This document shows positions 12,233-22,311 of a stretch of 64,000 bases of DNA, piece by piece. Position numbers and translations under genes: made by a program. The DNA lies in NCBI GenBank assembly GCA_900073065.1, contig FJOG01000008.1, positions 349,631 to 413,630 of the forward strand. The letters are read 5' to 3'. Position 1 is the stretch's first letter, and each line of letters begins with the position of its first letter. The notes under the pieces are model-generated. The model did no database searches. It saw only the letters and a program-made list of their open reading frames with translations, and was not told the DNA's origin. Source of the stretch: Phialocephala subalpina. Taxonomy: Eukaryota > Ascomycota > Leotiomycetes > Helotiales > Mollisiaceae.

Positions 12233-12928
12233 GTGGGCGAGGAGAATTATCATCGAGAGGAGAGTTTGCATGCAGAGGGGGTTTGAGAGCAATATGTGGT
12301 CGAGTGACGACGGTTGAATTTGAGAGTTCCACTGTGAAGCCAGAAACTATTTGCTTCTTTGCTGTCTTCTAAGTTTTTGCAACTCGATTTCAAGTTCTCA
12401 GTCCCCGCGTGCGTCGCTTCGTTCTGCTAATGCCTCTAAATCTACCCCGCACATCCTACCCCGCACCCACCGGAGAAATAGACTTCAATTAGGCCGCCAA
12501 ATGCTGCTTCCACAAAGTGAGGAGGGAAGATCTTTATGAAATTTTTAGAGCTGCCTCTTTCGATTGAAACCGCCAACCTTATTTTTATATGTATATGCGC
12601 TCCAATCGGGTCTTCTGCTTCCCCTGACTACCTCGCTTAGGCTGTAGCTTAAGCGGGCGGAGGCCCCATGTCACCAACTGCCGATACTCAACGTCTCATG
12701 TAACGTGCCGCTGTAATTGTAGATCTTCTGCAATGTTCTTCGTATTCAACCCGCACTTCTGCTTGTCATGGCATGGAATTGTACGAATTCGGCTCAGTTC
12801 GATGCTACAAGCGTGGCGCGAATTATTGTGTGAATGGAGCCATAAAATAGAAGTTCTGCTGATGAGGCGCATTGGCTGCTGTTGTCACTGTCGTTGTTAC
12901 TTATTGGAATTTCGAGCATACTTTCGCG
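12233..12928. other. Intergenic, no gene recognised
   Basis: Spacer between two secreted-protein genes on the same strand. It presumably carries the promoter of the next gene. No repeat or RNA gene was seen. Confidence 0.5.
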
Positions 12929-15649
12929 ATGTATATGATCAAGCTCATTGGTCTATTCTGCTTGTCCGCACTCAACGCCGCAGCTCAAGATGACTTGGGA
13001 CTCTCAAGCGGGTACATTTCTTTCAGCACCAGCGATTTCGATGTCAAGCTCGTCAATTCTTCACAAACGTTGGCATCGTTATCAACAAAGGATTCGTCGC
13101 TCGACTTTTCTCCCTTCGACCTTCTCTCCGAGCGGGCAGCAAATGGAAATTACCATCTTGGCGACGTTGCCGTACGGTACAGAGCTAATGGGGATCAAGA
13201 ATGGGTGGATCTCAATTCGGCAGCCGCACGTGCACCAGTCCTGCCTCTTAGTGGGAGCAATGGCTCAATCGCGACGTCGAACCTGTCACCCACGATATCA
13301 GAAAATTCACCACTAAGCATCACGCGAGAATGGAGCACAGATGACGAAGACGTAACTCTCTCCTTCACAGCCCAAAACACGGGCAACTCATCCCTCGAGA
13401 TCGGAGGATTTGGCTTCCCAACCGAGTTCAACAGCATTTTCACCACCAGGACAGCCGAAGAAACTCAAGCCAAATGCTCCCTCACAGATCCAAACATCGG
13501 TCTTGCAGGAGGATATCTTCGCGTAACGCCCTTGTCAGGAGCAGGAGCTTCATTGGTCGTGACCCCACTTGGAAACACTACATTCGAAGGATGGAGATTC
13601 CTTCCTGAGAACACGAGCACGGTGTTGGGTTATCAGAGTCAGACTTTTGAGGGCTTTTATTCGTGGGAGGTTCATACATTAGGGTACGCTAACCGGGAAT
13701 GGAATGCTACTCAGCCTTGGAACCCGCCGACATCAAGGATTCTTACGGCTGGGGAGTCGATGACTTATGGGTTGCGATTTTCACTTTCGCCGAATATCAG
13801 AAGTATTGAAGATACAGTCAAGAGGACTAAGACGCCGTTGGCCGTTGGTGTCCCCGGTTACATCGTGCATGCAGACTCCATTGCACGGCTTCACTTGTTT
13901 TACAACTCTTCCGTCTCTTCGATCTCATCCGATCCAGCAGATTCCTTCGATTTCAGTGCCACCAGCTCTGGATACTCCCTCACACCATCCCCATCAGCAT
14001 GGGGAAGAGTTAGAGTAGACATCGAGTTCTCCAACGGCGCCAAACAATCCGTCTCCTACTTCATCACCAAATCCGGACCACAGCAACTCTCCGATCTCGG
14101 CAACTTCCTCTTCACTTCTCAATACTATACCAATACTTCCGATCCATTCCACCGAGCACCTTCGATCATCAGCTACGACCGCTCCGTCAACGACTACGTC
14201 CTCCAAGACCCACGAGTCTGGATCGCAGGGCTTAGTGATGAGGGCGGAGCGGGGTCATGGCTCGCAGCCGCAATGAAACAAGCAGCACAACCAAACGCCG
14301 ATGAAGTTTCCAAGCTCGAAGATTTTATTCACCAGACTGTTCTGGGAACTTTGCAACCACCTAACTCTTCAGCTGTTAGGAAGAGTGTGTTCTTCTATCA
14401 ACCAAATGCGACTGATTACGACTACAGCCCAGATATCGACTGGTCAAGCTGGGAAAGTTGGAATATCCCCGACGCCTACGCCACGAATCGAGCGTACGAC
14501 TACGTCCACGTTTCCGCTGCGTACTGGGCATTGTATCGCGTTGCAAGATTCTATCCCGAAATAGTCAAACAAGCGAGCTGGGACTGGTATCTCTCACAAT
14601 CCTACAATACCGTCATGTTCGCCATGTCCAACGACCCGAACGGAAATCCAAACGCAGACTACAGCGAGCTCGGCTTGATGGGTGAGACGGTATGGGGACA
14701 TCTCCTCTCCGACCTGAAGAATGAGAACTTCACCACCCAAGCCAATATCTTGGAGGCGAGGATGAAGCAAAGAGCCGAAGCGTGGTCCATGCAAACCGTC
14801 CCTTACGGCAGCGAAATGGCATGGGACTCAACCGGTCAAGAAGGTGTCTATTACTGGACCAATTACTTCGGTCTCACCTCCGCAGCAAACAAAACAATAG
14901 ACAGTATCCTAGGATATATGCCGACCGTCAGTCACTGGGGCTGGAACGGCAATGCTCGTCGATACTGGGACTTTTTGTATGGAGGAAAGCTTCAACGGAT
15001 CGAGAGACAGATTCATCATTATGGCTCCGGACTTAATTCCTTACCTTTGCTGCAGCACTTCCAACAAGATCCGTCAGATATCTATGCGCTGAGAGTTGGG
15101 TACGGAGGCAACTCAGGTCCGATGTCAAATATTGACCAAGAAGGTTTCGCAGCAGCGGCGTTCCATTCCTGGCCTGATACTTTGGCTTGGGATGCTTATA
15201 GTGGAGATTATGGACCAAATTTTCTAGGTCATGTTCTCGGTGCTGGGACGTATGTCGTTGATGATTCGGAACTTAGTTTGGTTGTGTTTGGTGGGGAGGT
15301 TGAGAGGATTGAAAATGATAATGTTACGGTGACGCCGACGGATGCGGTAAGGAGGATGGTATATCTTGCTGCCCTTGGGGTAAAGATCGGTGTTGATGCG
15401 GGGAATATTGAGGTGGTACGGTATTCGGAGAGGGATGGGTCTATGTCGGTGTGGATAGCGCCGAGTATATCGAGTGTGTCGACGATGGCGGCTGCTAAGA
15501 GCACGATTTTGAGGGTGGAGAAGATGGCTCAGGTGGCATCGTTCGGCAGCCCTGTGGTCATGACTGCAGACTTGACTTTATTGAGAGGAGGTTGGATGAT
15601 AGATCTCAGTAACGGCACCGCCAGTGTTGAGATTGGATTTCAGGGGTGA
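12929..15649 (+). CDS. Large secreted protein, DUF5695-like
   Basis: A single exon gives 906 residues from the ATG at 12929, with a second in-frame ATG at 12935. The N-terminus MYMIKLIGLFCLSALNAAAQ is a signal peptide; the frame is open further upstream but without one. The first half is beta-rich (GYISFSTSDFDVKLVNSSQT, SPFDLLSERAANGNYHLGD). The second half is helical, with aromatic and Trp-rich loops such as YDYVHVSAAYWALYRVARF and WDSTGQEGVYYWTNYFGL, like an alpha/alpha-toroid carbohydrate-active enzyme. I recognise it as resembling the fungal and bacterial family annotated DUF5695, whose activity is not established to my knowledge. Sitting next to a GH43 gene fits a role in polysaccharide breakdown, but that is inference. 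It has many N-x-S/T sites. Confidence 0.75.
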   Translation: MYMIKLIGLFCLSALNAAAQDDLGLSSGYISFSTSDFDVKLVNSSQTLASLSTKDSSLDFSPFDLLSERAANGNYHLGDVAVRYRANGDQEWVDLNSAAARAPVLPLSGSNGSIATSNLSPTISENSPLSITREWSTDDEDVTLSFTAQNTGNSSLEIGGFGFPTEFNSIFTTRTAEETQAKCSLTDPNIGLAGGYLRVTPLSGAGASLVVTPLGNTTFEGWRFLPENTSTVLGYQSQTFEGFYSWEVHTLGYANREWNATQPWNPPTSRILTAGESMTYGLRFSLSPNIRSIEDTVKRTKTPLAVGVPGYIVHADSIARLHLFYNSSVSSISSDPADSFDFSATSSGYSLTPSPSAWGRVRVDIEFSNGAKQSVSYFITKSGPQQLSDLGNFLFTSQYYTNTSDPFHRAPSIISYDRSVNDYVLQDPRVWIAGLSDEGGAGSWLAAAMKQAAQPNADEVSKLEDFIHQTVLGTLQPPNSSAVRKSVFFYQPNATDYDYSPDIDWSSWESWNIPDAYATNRAYDYVHVSAAYWALYRVARFYPEIVKQASWDWYLSQSYNTVMFAMSNDPNGNPNADYSELGLMGETVWGHLLSDLKNENFTTQANILEARMKQRAEAWSMQTVPYGSEMAWDSTGQEGVYYWTNYFGLTSAANKTIDSILGYMPTVSHWGWNGNARRYWDFLYGGKLQRIERQIHHYGSGLNSLPLLQHFQQDPSDIYALRVGYGGNSGPMSNIDQEGFAAAAFHSWPDTLAWDAYSGDYGPNFLGHVLGAGTYVVDDSELSLVVFGGEVERIENDNVTVTPTDAVRRMVYLAALGVKIGVDAGNIEVVRYSERDGSMSVWIAPSISSVSTMAAAKSTILRVEKMAQVASFGSPVVMTADLTLLRGGWMIDLSNGTASVEIGFQG

Positions 15650-16507
15650 GCGAAAAACTAGGACAAAAGTGAGTTTGCTGTACATATTCGTTCATAATTC
15701 ACACCATGTTGACAAGATTTCCGATTCAGCACCCTAATTCCCTTGGAAACTTCATCTAAGCATCTTGTACGTTTTGTAGCACACAGCATCACCACTGTGT
15801 ACTTGTCAGAGTATAGAGAATGTGACCAAGGTCCCTGTCAATCACTGTATAGACAGGTCGAAAATCTTCAAGGATTAGCCAAGCCTTGAAGATCAGATGA
15901 AGCGAGCGCTTAGGGGGTTCTTTCAGGAGTACCAAGATCTTCGCAAGAACAAATCCGTTAAGTTCTGTTTGAAACTCGTTAGCCACTACAGTCACTCAGG
16001 AACCTCGTTTCTATTGGGTGGAAATAATTACAACGAATCACATTAGCAGAGCTCAATGGAACAGGCCACTTTATGGGTCAGGCTGCTTATTCAGCGTATG
16101 CCAACAAACACACTTCTAACAGCCTGGTCAGCGGCTACCCCTCATTAGGTTAAGGCACAAGAGACAATGCAGGTCAGCTCTGGAACGTTCGAGTCTTCAG
16201 CCTTGAGGCACAAGCATATTTCAATAATTCTCGAAAATCGCGAAGACTATCTCCTTTGACTATCGAGACTGGCCCATCTTGGCCTGCGGCGCATCACGAC
16301 TTCCTTGTTGATACCACGGAATACGAAAGATCAAGAACTCTGTTACTCTGCACTCTGCACTTCTCGGTTTACCTGCGAGGCGCCTTTCATTTTGACCGCA
16401 AGATCCATAATAAATATGCCTCTCATGACCCAAAAACAACTCGATGGTCTGAAAGCTCTCTGAATTCTCCCCGGACTTTGATGGATCAAAACTGACGGGT
16501 TTCTAGA
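15650..16507. other. Intergenic, no gene recognised
   Basis: Contains the 3' region of the DUF5695-like gene and the upstream region of the DUF7587 gene. No convincing open frame, repeat or RNA gene was seen. Confidence 0.5.
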
Positions 16508-17257
16508 ATGTTCGACCGTGTCCCACGTTATCTATTTCGCACGTACTCTCCAAAATCGAATGGCTATAGTAGCGTAACAAAGATTTCCTCGTCTGCGGTG
16601 CAAAAAAATCTAGCAGACTGTCAGATATTCCGTCTCGAAGATATCGAAGCCGCCAAAATGATAACGGATCATTTGGCTTGGAGGGATTGCAGAAACGATA
16701 ATCTTATGTCTTGGACCTCTTCGTTATTATTTGCCTTACAACATGCTATACGGAAGCAGAAAACTGACTGGAGCATTTCTTCTGCGGATCAGATCCATAT
16801 TTGCGTTGTCGACACTGGAAAATTGCTCGAGGAACATTTCTCTCTGCAGCCAATCTTATGATGCACTTCGGGATTGATACTGTCGGCAAATACAATTACA
16901 CGCCGGAAGATCTTTGCCATGAATACCTGTCACAAGGCACTGTGGATATCTGTGGAAGATCAGAGACTACTACCCTTGGGGCGTTGACCAAGAACGGGTT
17001 GTACAACGTTGTTCCCGAGCTTGATGTTGAGAGTAAGAAAAGTTACCTACTGAGTCGAGTACTGGAGTTGCGGGGAGAACTTTTCGCCAAAGCGGAATTC
17101 GCTTCCGCAACAGACATTCACCAGGCGAGAGTGTTAGCAGGACGATGCTTCGCTGGCCCTTGGACTCGGCCAATGCTAGTAATGCTCCTCTCGCTACGAC
17201 GCCGATTCCAGTATGATATGCTCATTATTGAAGAACTTACACACGGCTCTTTTGGTA

Positions 17258-18638
17258 CAGTCCCTAGGATAAAGTTCCCGTGAATTTTTTTTTTGACCCC
17301 GCACTCTATATTTTTTCAAAAACTTAAACTTTACATAACTTCACTAATTGTAGTTCAAATTAAGATCTGATTAATGCTATTAATGCGCCTATATATCCTC
17401 TCTCTAACGATACAAAAATCCCTCGGAAATGTTCAAAATTAAGCTCAATATTTTGTGTGCCACCCCTTGGCCTCAATAATAGCTTCTATGCGAGCACTCA
17501 TGCTTGCACCTAAAGTATCAAACAATTCTTGGTCTAAAGTATCCCAAGCCGCTTGGAGACAAGATTCTAATCTCTGTCGCGCATGTTCTGACTCCGATTT
17601 GTCTACTGTAACCTCAAGAAACATCTTATAGCACTTAATCTTTAAATGCCACTAAATATGCTCGATTAGGTTCAAATCTGGGGAGTAAGGAGGCCAGTCT
17701 ATAAGCTGTCTGATCCCTTTGGCTTTAAACCAAGCCTTAACCTTCTTAGCACAATAAATAAAAGCATTATCTTACATGAATAGATACCTTGGGTCGAGTT
17801 TTTCGTGAATTAGAGCAAGTTCTGCGTCTAAAACCTCGATATAGGAGTTAGCGGAATACCCATGCTTTTAGCTCTCAAAGTCCCGGTCCATGATATAAAG
17901 GTTAGACCGCCCGAGGTCCCAAAAGCATGCCCAGACTATAACCTTTATGTTTTTATTCGTTCCGTAGGTTTGGACTATTTTTGGTTGCTATTTCTCTGTT
18001 GATGTTCGAAAGCACTATTCGTCCCGTTTTCCTCGCCCCCGCTCACAAGAGCACTCATCACTCCACATATGCATTCCCTATTCCTCTGCATTCAAATGCC
18101 GATGCGCAAGGCACTAAGCAAGTCGCTTATTGGCATTCTTTCGAGTAAGAAATGGTCGCCGTTTGCACTTCCAATTCTTGATTCTATGCTCCTTCAAGAT
18201 CTTCTTCACCGTATCCTTCTTAAATGTGACCGAGTATGCCTTAATGACCTCTGTATATGTATCCTTCGAGAATTTTCGAACATGCCGTAGCACAAGGCGT
18301 TCTTCGGTAGGAGAATAAGACTTTGGTCTGCCGGGTTTGATTTGTGAGTGACCGTTATCGCGTAGTGCTTCTTTTGTGATAGTGTCCGAGACAGTGGAAT
18401 AAGGGTGAGAATAGAAGCGCTGGATTATAGCCTTCTTTGCGCCGCCATCGTGCATACCAATAATCCGGCCTCTTTCGAATTCAGAGAGTGGCCCTTTGCG
18501 AGGGATATTGCCATCAATTGGCCCGAGAGGAGTGCGTTGAGGTGGCATTTTGAGAAGTTTAGGTAGGAGTGATGGAACGCGGTCGCGAAAAAACGCGCTT
18601 TTAAAGTTAAAATCACGGGAACTTAACCGAGGTGACTG
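17258..18638 (-). mobile_element. Tc1/mariner-type DNA transposon, 1,381 bp, inactive
   Basis: The ends are inverted repeats beginning CAGTC and sharing AAGTTCCCGTGA about 15 bases in. The element is flanked by TA on both sides (17256-17257 and 18639-18640), the standard Tc1/mariner target duplication. It carries one transposase reading frame on the minus strand, full of stop codons. Its insertion point is the TA of a GTACGT splice donor in the DUF7587 gene. Confidence 0.9.
17445..18548 (-). pseudogene. Tc1-like transposase with seven in-frame stops
   Basis: The frame runs from MPPQRTPLGPIDGN at 18548 to AIIEAKGWHTKY at the stop 17445, 367 codons without a single frameshift. It holds an N-terminal helix-turn-helix region, an aspartate in WSDECS, a second in DNAFIYCAKK, and PPYSPDLNLIEHI near the C-terminus, the DDE_3 layout of Tc1 elements. 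Seven codons are TAG or TAA (the first at 18114-18116). Each can derive from CAA, CAG or TGG by a C-to-T or G-to-A change; for example EHI-stop-WHLK fits an original EHIWWHLK. This is the pattern left by RIP. No active transposase can be made from it. Confidence 0.92.
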
Positions 18639-19367
18639 TACGTACCTCTACTTTTAACTACAAAGGACATGTTCAATAACATCGGTATTTCTATAGGGCT
18701 TGACAATGTTGATGAAGACACCCTTTTGGAGAGCGCTCGTTACGACCCAATACGAGTCCAAAGAGCTCCAGAATACCAACAGTATATCGAGATCCTGTCA
18801 TCGGTCCACGAAATTCAAATTTCCCGTAGAAGCCAGGCGGCGGTTCAAGTGGAGGAAGATAGAAAATGGATCAACGATCTCTTGGCTTCTGTGAGCAAGT
18901 TGTCTAGTCAGTACTCTGTCTCTTATTTATAAAGCATCTCTAATGAATTTTCAGTAACGTACGAGGATTGCTTCCCCTCGGCGGGAGATGACAATTATTG
19001 GAGTGACTTTGACGGCTCGGAACCGGAGCCTTATGTGTTTCCTTTCGATAGTGATAGCGATGAGGCTGAAGAGAACAATCGGAACGACGATATTATTCGA
19101 ATGATTGAGGATTCTCGCTAGGCATTTGGCTCAAGTTGCGAAATGTTCTTATTTAGATAAAGTTTATGGGTGTGATCACTGCTTGCATCTGGATCTGGAC
19201 GACTGGCAGACTGTATCGAGGGCCGGAAAATAAACGGGAGTATTTCATGTTTTAATGAAGCATGGGACATTTTGGACTCTCAATGCGATTTGGGGATTAT
19301 GTACATTCAGGATCACTTCTCAAGCTCAATATTACTCTCTTACTTAGACAATTCCTCTTACTAATTA

Positions 19368-21339
19368 CTAAGTAGCCTCACTCCCCTTCTCCATGTCATT
19401 CTGAATCTCATGCCTATTCTCCTCCACCTTCTCATGATGCTCTACTCCCTGGTCCCCCTCCTCATCAACTTTCTTAACCAACCCCCTATTCTTCCCTCCA
19501 ATCTCCCTCTCAAGATGAACTTCAACATGATTCGTAAAATACTTCGACGGATCCCTAACACTCATCGCGCAAAGTACCGCAATAATCCCAAACGGAATAC
19601 TCGCCAACCACGTAATGCGAAACCCATACGCATACCCATATCTGGCTGCCGTGACACACTTCGCAAACACATCTGCCGACACAGTGGGAAATGATGCTGC
19701 TTGACCTGGAACACCAAGGAGGGTGAGGCGAACAGCTTCGACGAATCCAGCTGAAGCGGTAGAGTTAAGTGAAACATTATTAGAGCCAAGAGTTTTGATA
19801 ATGCGGGTAGAGACTTGTTTTGTAGCTGTTTGGGAGAAGATAGAGGAGAATATCACACTTCCAATACTACCGCCCACACTTCTGAACGTACCAATCAACC
19901 CAATCGCAACTCCAAGATCTCGTTGCGGGACGTGAAGACTGGCTGTTGTGTAGCAGTTCAAAGTGATCCAACCGAATGGCAGCATGGCGAGGAATTGGAC
20001 TGCCATGAGCCAGCCTAGATTGGTGGGCGTGATAAGAGCTGCGAGTCCAAAGAAAAGGGTTTGCATGAAGTTTGCGAAGGTGAGTTGGAGTTGAACGTGT
20101 TTGATGTAGTGGACGAGTGCGGGGATTATCACACCGCCTAGGAGTTGTCCAGATCTGCGAACTTATTAGCATTGGTATTTTAAACATGGGAAGGGAGTGG
20201 TCGCGTACCCAGATGGAAGAGAGTAGATACCAATCTTAATCGGATCCGAACTGTGCAAATACAAAATCGTCTGCGCATTCAACGCCGAAGCAGCAAAGAA
20301 AACCATCCCCGCAACGGTAACCAGGACAATCAACGAAGAGAATTCCCTGAAACTTCTAAATAAATACCAAGGAAACAGCGGATCTTTCGCAATAGTGAAG
20401 TCATATGCGAACGCGCCAAGAAAGACGATGAGTCCAAGGACCAAGGGAGCAATCGTACCAGCAGCGCTCCAAGCGTACGTATTGCCACCAGAATTGAGAC
20501 CAAACAGAAATACGATAAGACCAGTAACGAAAAGGATAGCGCCAATGAAGTCTAACTCTTTAAACTCTTGCCATCGAGTCTTGCCATCTGGTCTCGGGTG
20601 ACTGGGTGGGAAGTAAACAAAGAACGTTCCCACGAAGGAGAAAACGCCAAAACCAATAGCGATGTAAAACATGATACGCCAAGTTGCGTTCGAGACCATG
20701 AGGTTTGCAAGCAGGGTGCCTGGGATAGACCAACTCGAGAGATTGAACTCTGTCCAGGCAAGTCCCATGCCGCGGTACTTGTTTGGGAGGATCTCAGATA
20801 TTCCTGCTTGATGTTAGCAGTGAAGACTCGAAATAATGGATATACATACCAGCATAGGCGACGGATACGGTGCCAATTGACGCCCCAAGAATAACCTCAC
20901 CAGCAATGAGCTGATTCATAGTCTGAGCAGAACCCGCAATGATGCCGCCGATGATAGTGAGAAATTGACCAAACAGGATAACATATCTTCTTCCGAAGAT
21001 ATCAGATATCCTGCCAGCAATTGAGAAACCGACGGCGGCAGCAGCGCCCCATCCTGAAGGAATCCAGAAGTCGATTTTTGCGCCACCGAGCTTCTCAGAC
21101 AATTGGACAAGAATAGGGGTAGCGAGAATGAAGCCGAAGATGATAGGTCCCGTAAATGAGGTCCCGAGGAAGAGCGCAGATAGAATAACAGATAATGTCA
21201 ACTTCTCCGCATGCTCCGGATTGTCTTCCAAGGCAGCTTTGTGAGGGTCCTCGTAGCCAAGGGGTATCTCACGATGCTCCGTGTGAGCCAAGTCGATCTC
21301 ATGCTCTACTGCATGCTTGTGTGCTTCGGTGTCCTTCAT
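19368..21339 (-). CDS. MFS exporter, TRI12 (trichothecene efflux pump)-like
   Basis: Three exons on the minus strand (21339-20850, 20803-20209, 20154-19368) give 623 residues. Phases agree at both junctions. A hydrophilic acidic N-terminus precedes many hydrophobic segments; motif A-like AGRISDIFGRRYVILFGQ follows FWIPSGWGAAAAVGFSI, and SEILPNKYRGMG falls at the first junction. These and the 14-helix length match the DHA2-type TRI12/siderophore-transporter group. The C-terminus is a charged cytosolic tail rich in Glu and Lys. It should export a small molecule, perhaps a toxin or iron chelate; the substrate cannot be read from sequence. It is divergent from the P450 gene, 972 bases start to start. 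Confidence 0.85.
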
Positions 21340-22311
21340 GATGCTGATCGGGTGTTATCGCGTCGTAGGGTTGTCAACTAGAGGGAGCAGAAGGATCTGT
21401 TGCTTTGGTACCTTACCACCGAGTGGGGAAAGGTTGTTTGTTATATCTGCAGGGGATGCTGAGATGAGGCTCATGCGGGGCCGAGAGTGGAACCCCGCAG
21501 ACCCACCGTTGCACCCTGGGCTTTCTGGGGTAGGATGTGGGGTGATGTCGACAACTTCGGCAGTAGCAGGCATGGGTATCGCGAAGCTTTCTTGTGCTTC
21601 TCGGATAAAAATAAAGTAGTTGCGAGCCCGAAGTAACAATTAGGGTGCATTATTTCTTTGTTATTGTTATCAAAATATTGAGGAGATCAGAGAATGATCG
21701 CGCTCCCTCTTGAAGCACAGCATCGCATTCCTATCGATTGTAAAGATATAAATTTCTATGTGGGGCTTCAGGTGGATTTATGCTTCCGAGAACAAATGTT
21801 TGACTCTAAGTTTGACACTATTTAGCTGACAGAGAGACTAATCGGTCGTCGAAACTTTCCGTGTTTAGCGGCACTACCCCTCATCTTGAGGGACTTCATC
21901 ACTTCGCTATCCGTGACCGAGACATCCCTCTAATGATCTTATATCAAGCCACAAAGCTTCAGATGGGGCCTTGAAGTTGAACGCTTGATGAATAATTGAA
22001 CCATTAAACTGAAGCAAAATGGGAATCCTCGATGCTCTCCCGTGTTGAAGCTAGTTTCACGAACATGGGACTGTTCCACTTTTGTACCCGTGTCTCCGCA
22101 TATAATTGCCAAGCTGCAATGAACATTATTCTAACCATAAGGAGATCGAGTGGACGAGTTCTATTGGAGTGGGACCCGAGTACCGAGACACGTAATATAA
22201 GCTGCATTTCAACGTCTTCCAAGATCTCCTCCGCTTTCTAGCTCCTTATTCCCAGATATTCAATCGTCAAATGTCTTTTCACACACCACAAGCAGTTTAG
22301 AGACCGACAAC
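21340..22311. other. Shared divergent promoter region
   Basis: The TRI12-like exporter (minus) and the P450 (plus) start from opposite ends of this 972-bp spacer, so it must hold both promoters. I see no gene in it and no clear factor-binding repeat. Confidence 0.55.

Larger units (their letters stand above)
16508..19121 (+). pseudogene. DUF7587-type gene broken by a frameshift and a Tc1 insertion
   Basis: The 5' part reads VPRYLFRTYSPKSNGY, then NLMSWTSSLLFALQHAIRK and SADQIHICVVDT, the hallmark order of the fungal DUF7587 family. About 16812-16823 the reading jumps by one base to KIARGTFLSAANLMMHFGI, then HEYLSQGTVDICGR; there is no room for an intron, so this is a frameshift. Coding stops at 17254, where a Tc1-like element begins inside a 5' splice site. 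After the element, coding resumes at 18698 with LDNVDEDTLLESARYDP, continues to 18906 and, after a 48-nt intron with a GTCAGT donor, from 18955 to an acidic tail ending DDIIRMIEDSR at 19121. With the element and the surrounding intron removed, the two halves meet in frame. The family's function is unknown. Confidence 0.75.

Noticed and set aside
17258..18638. Long intron containing an ordinary host gene on the other strand
   Set aside because: The TA flanks, inverted ends and Tc1 DDE motifs show a transposon instead.
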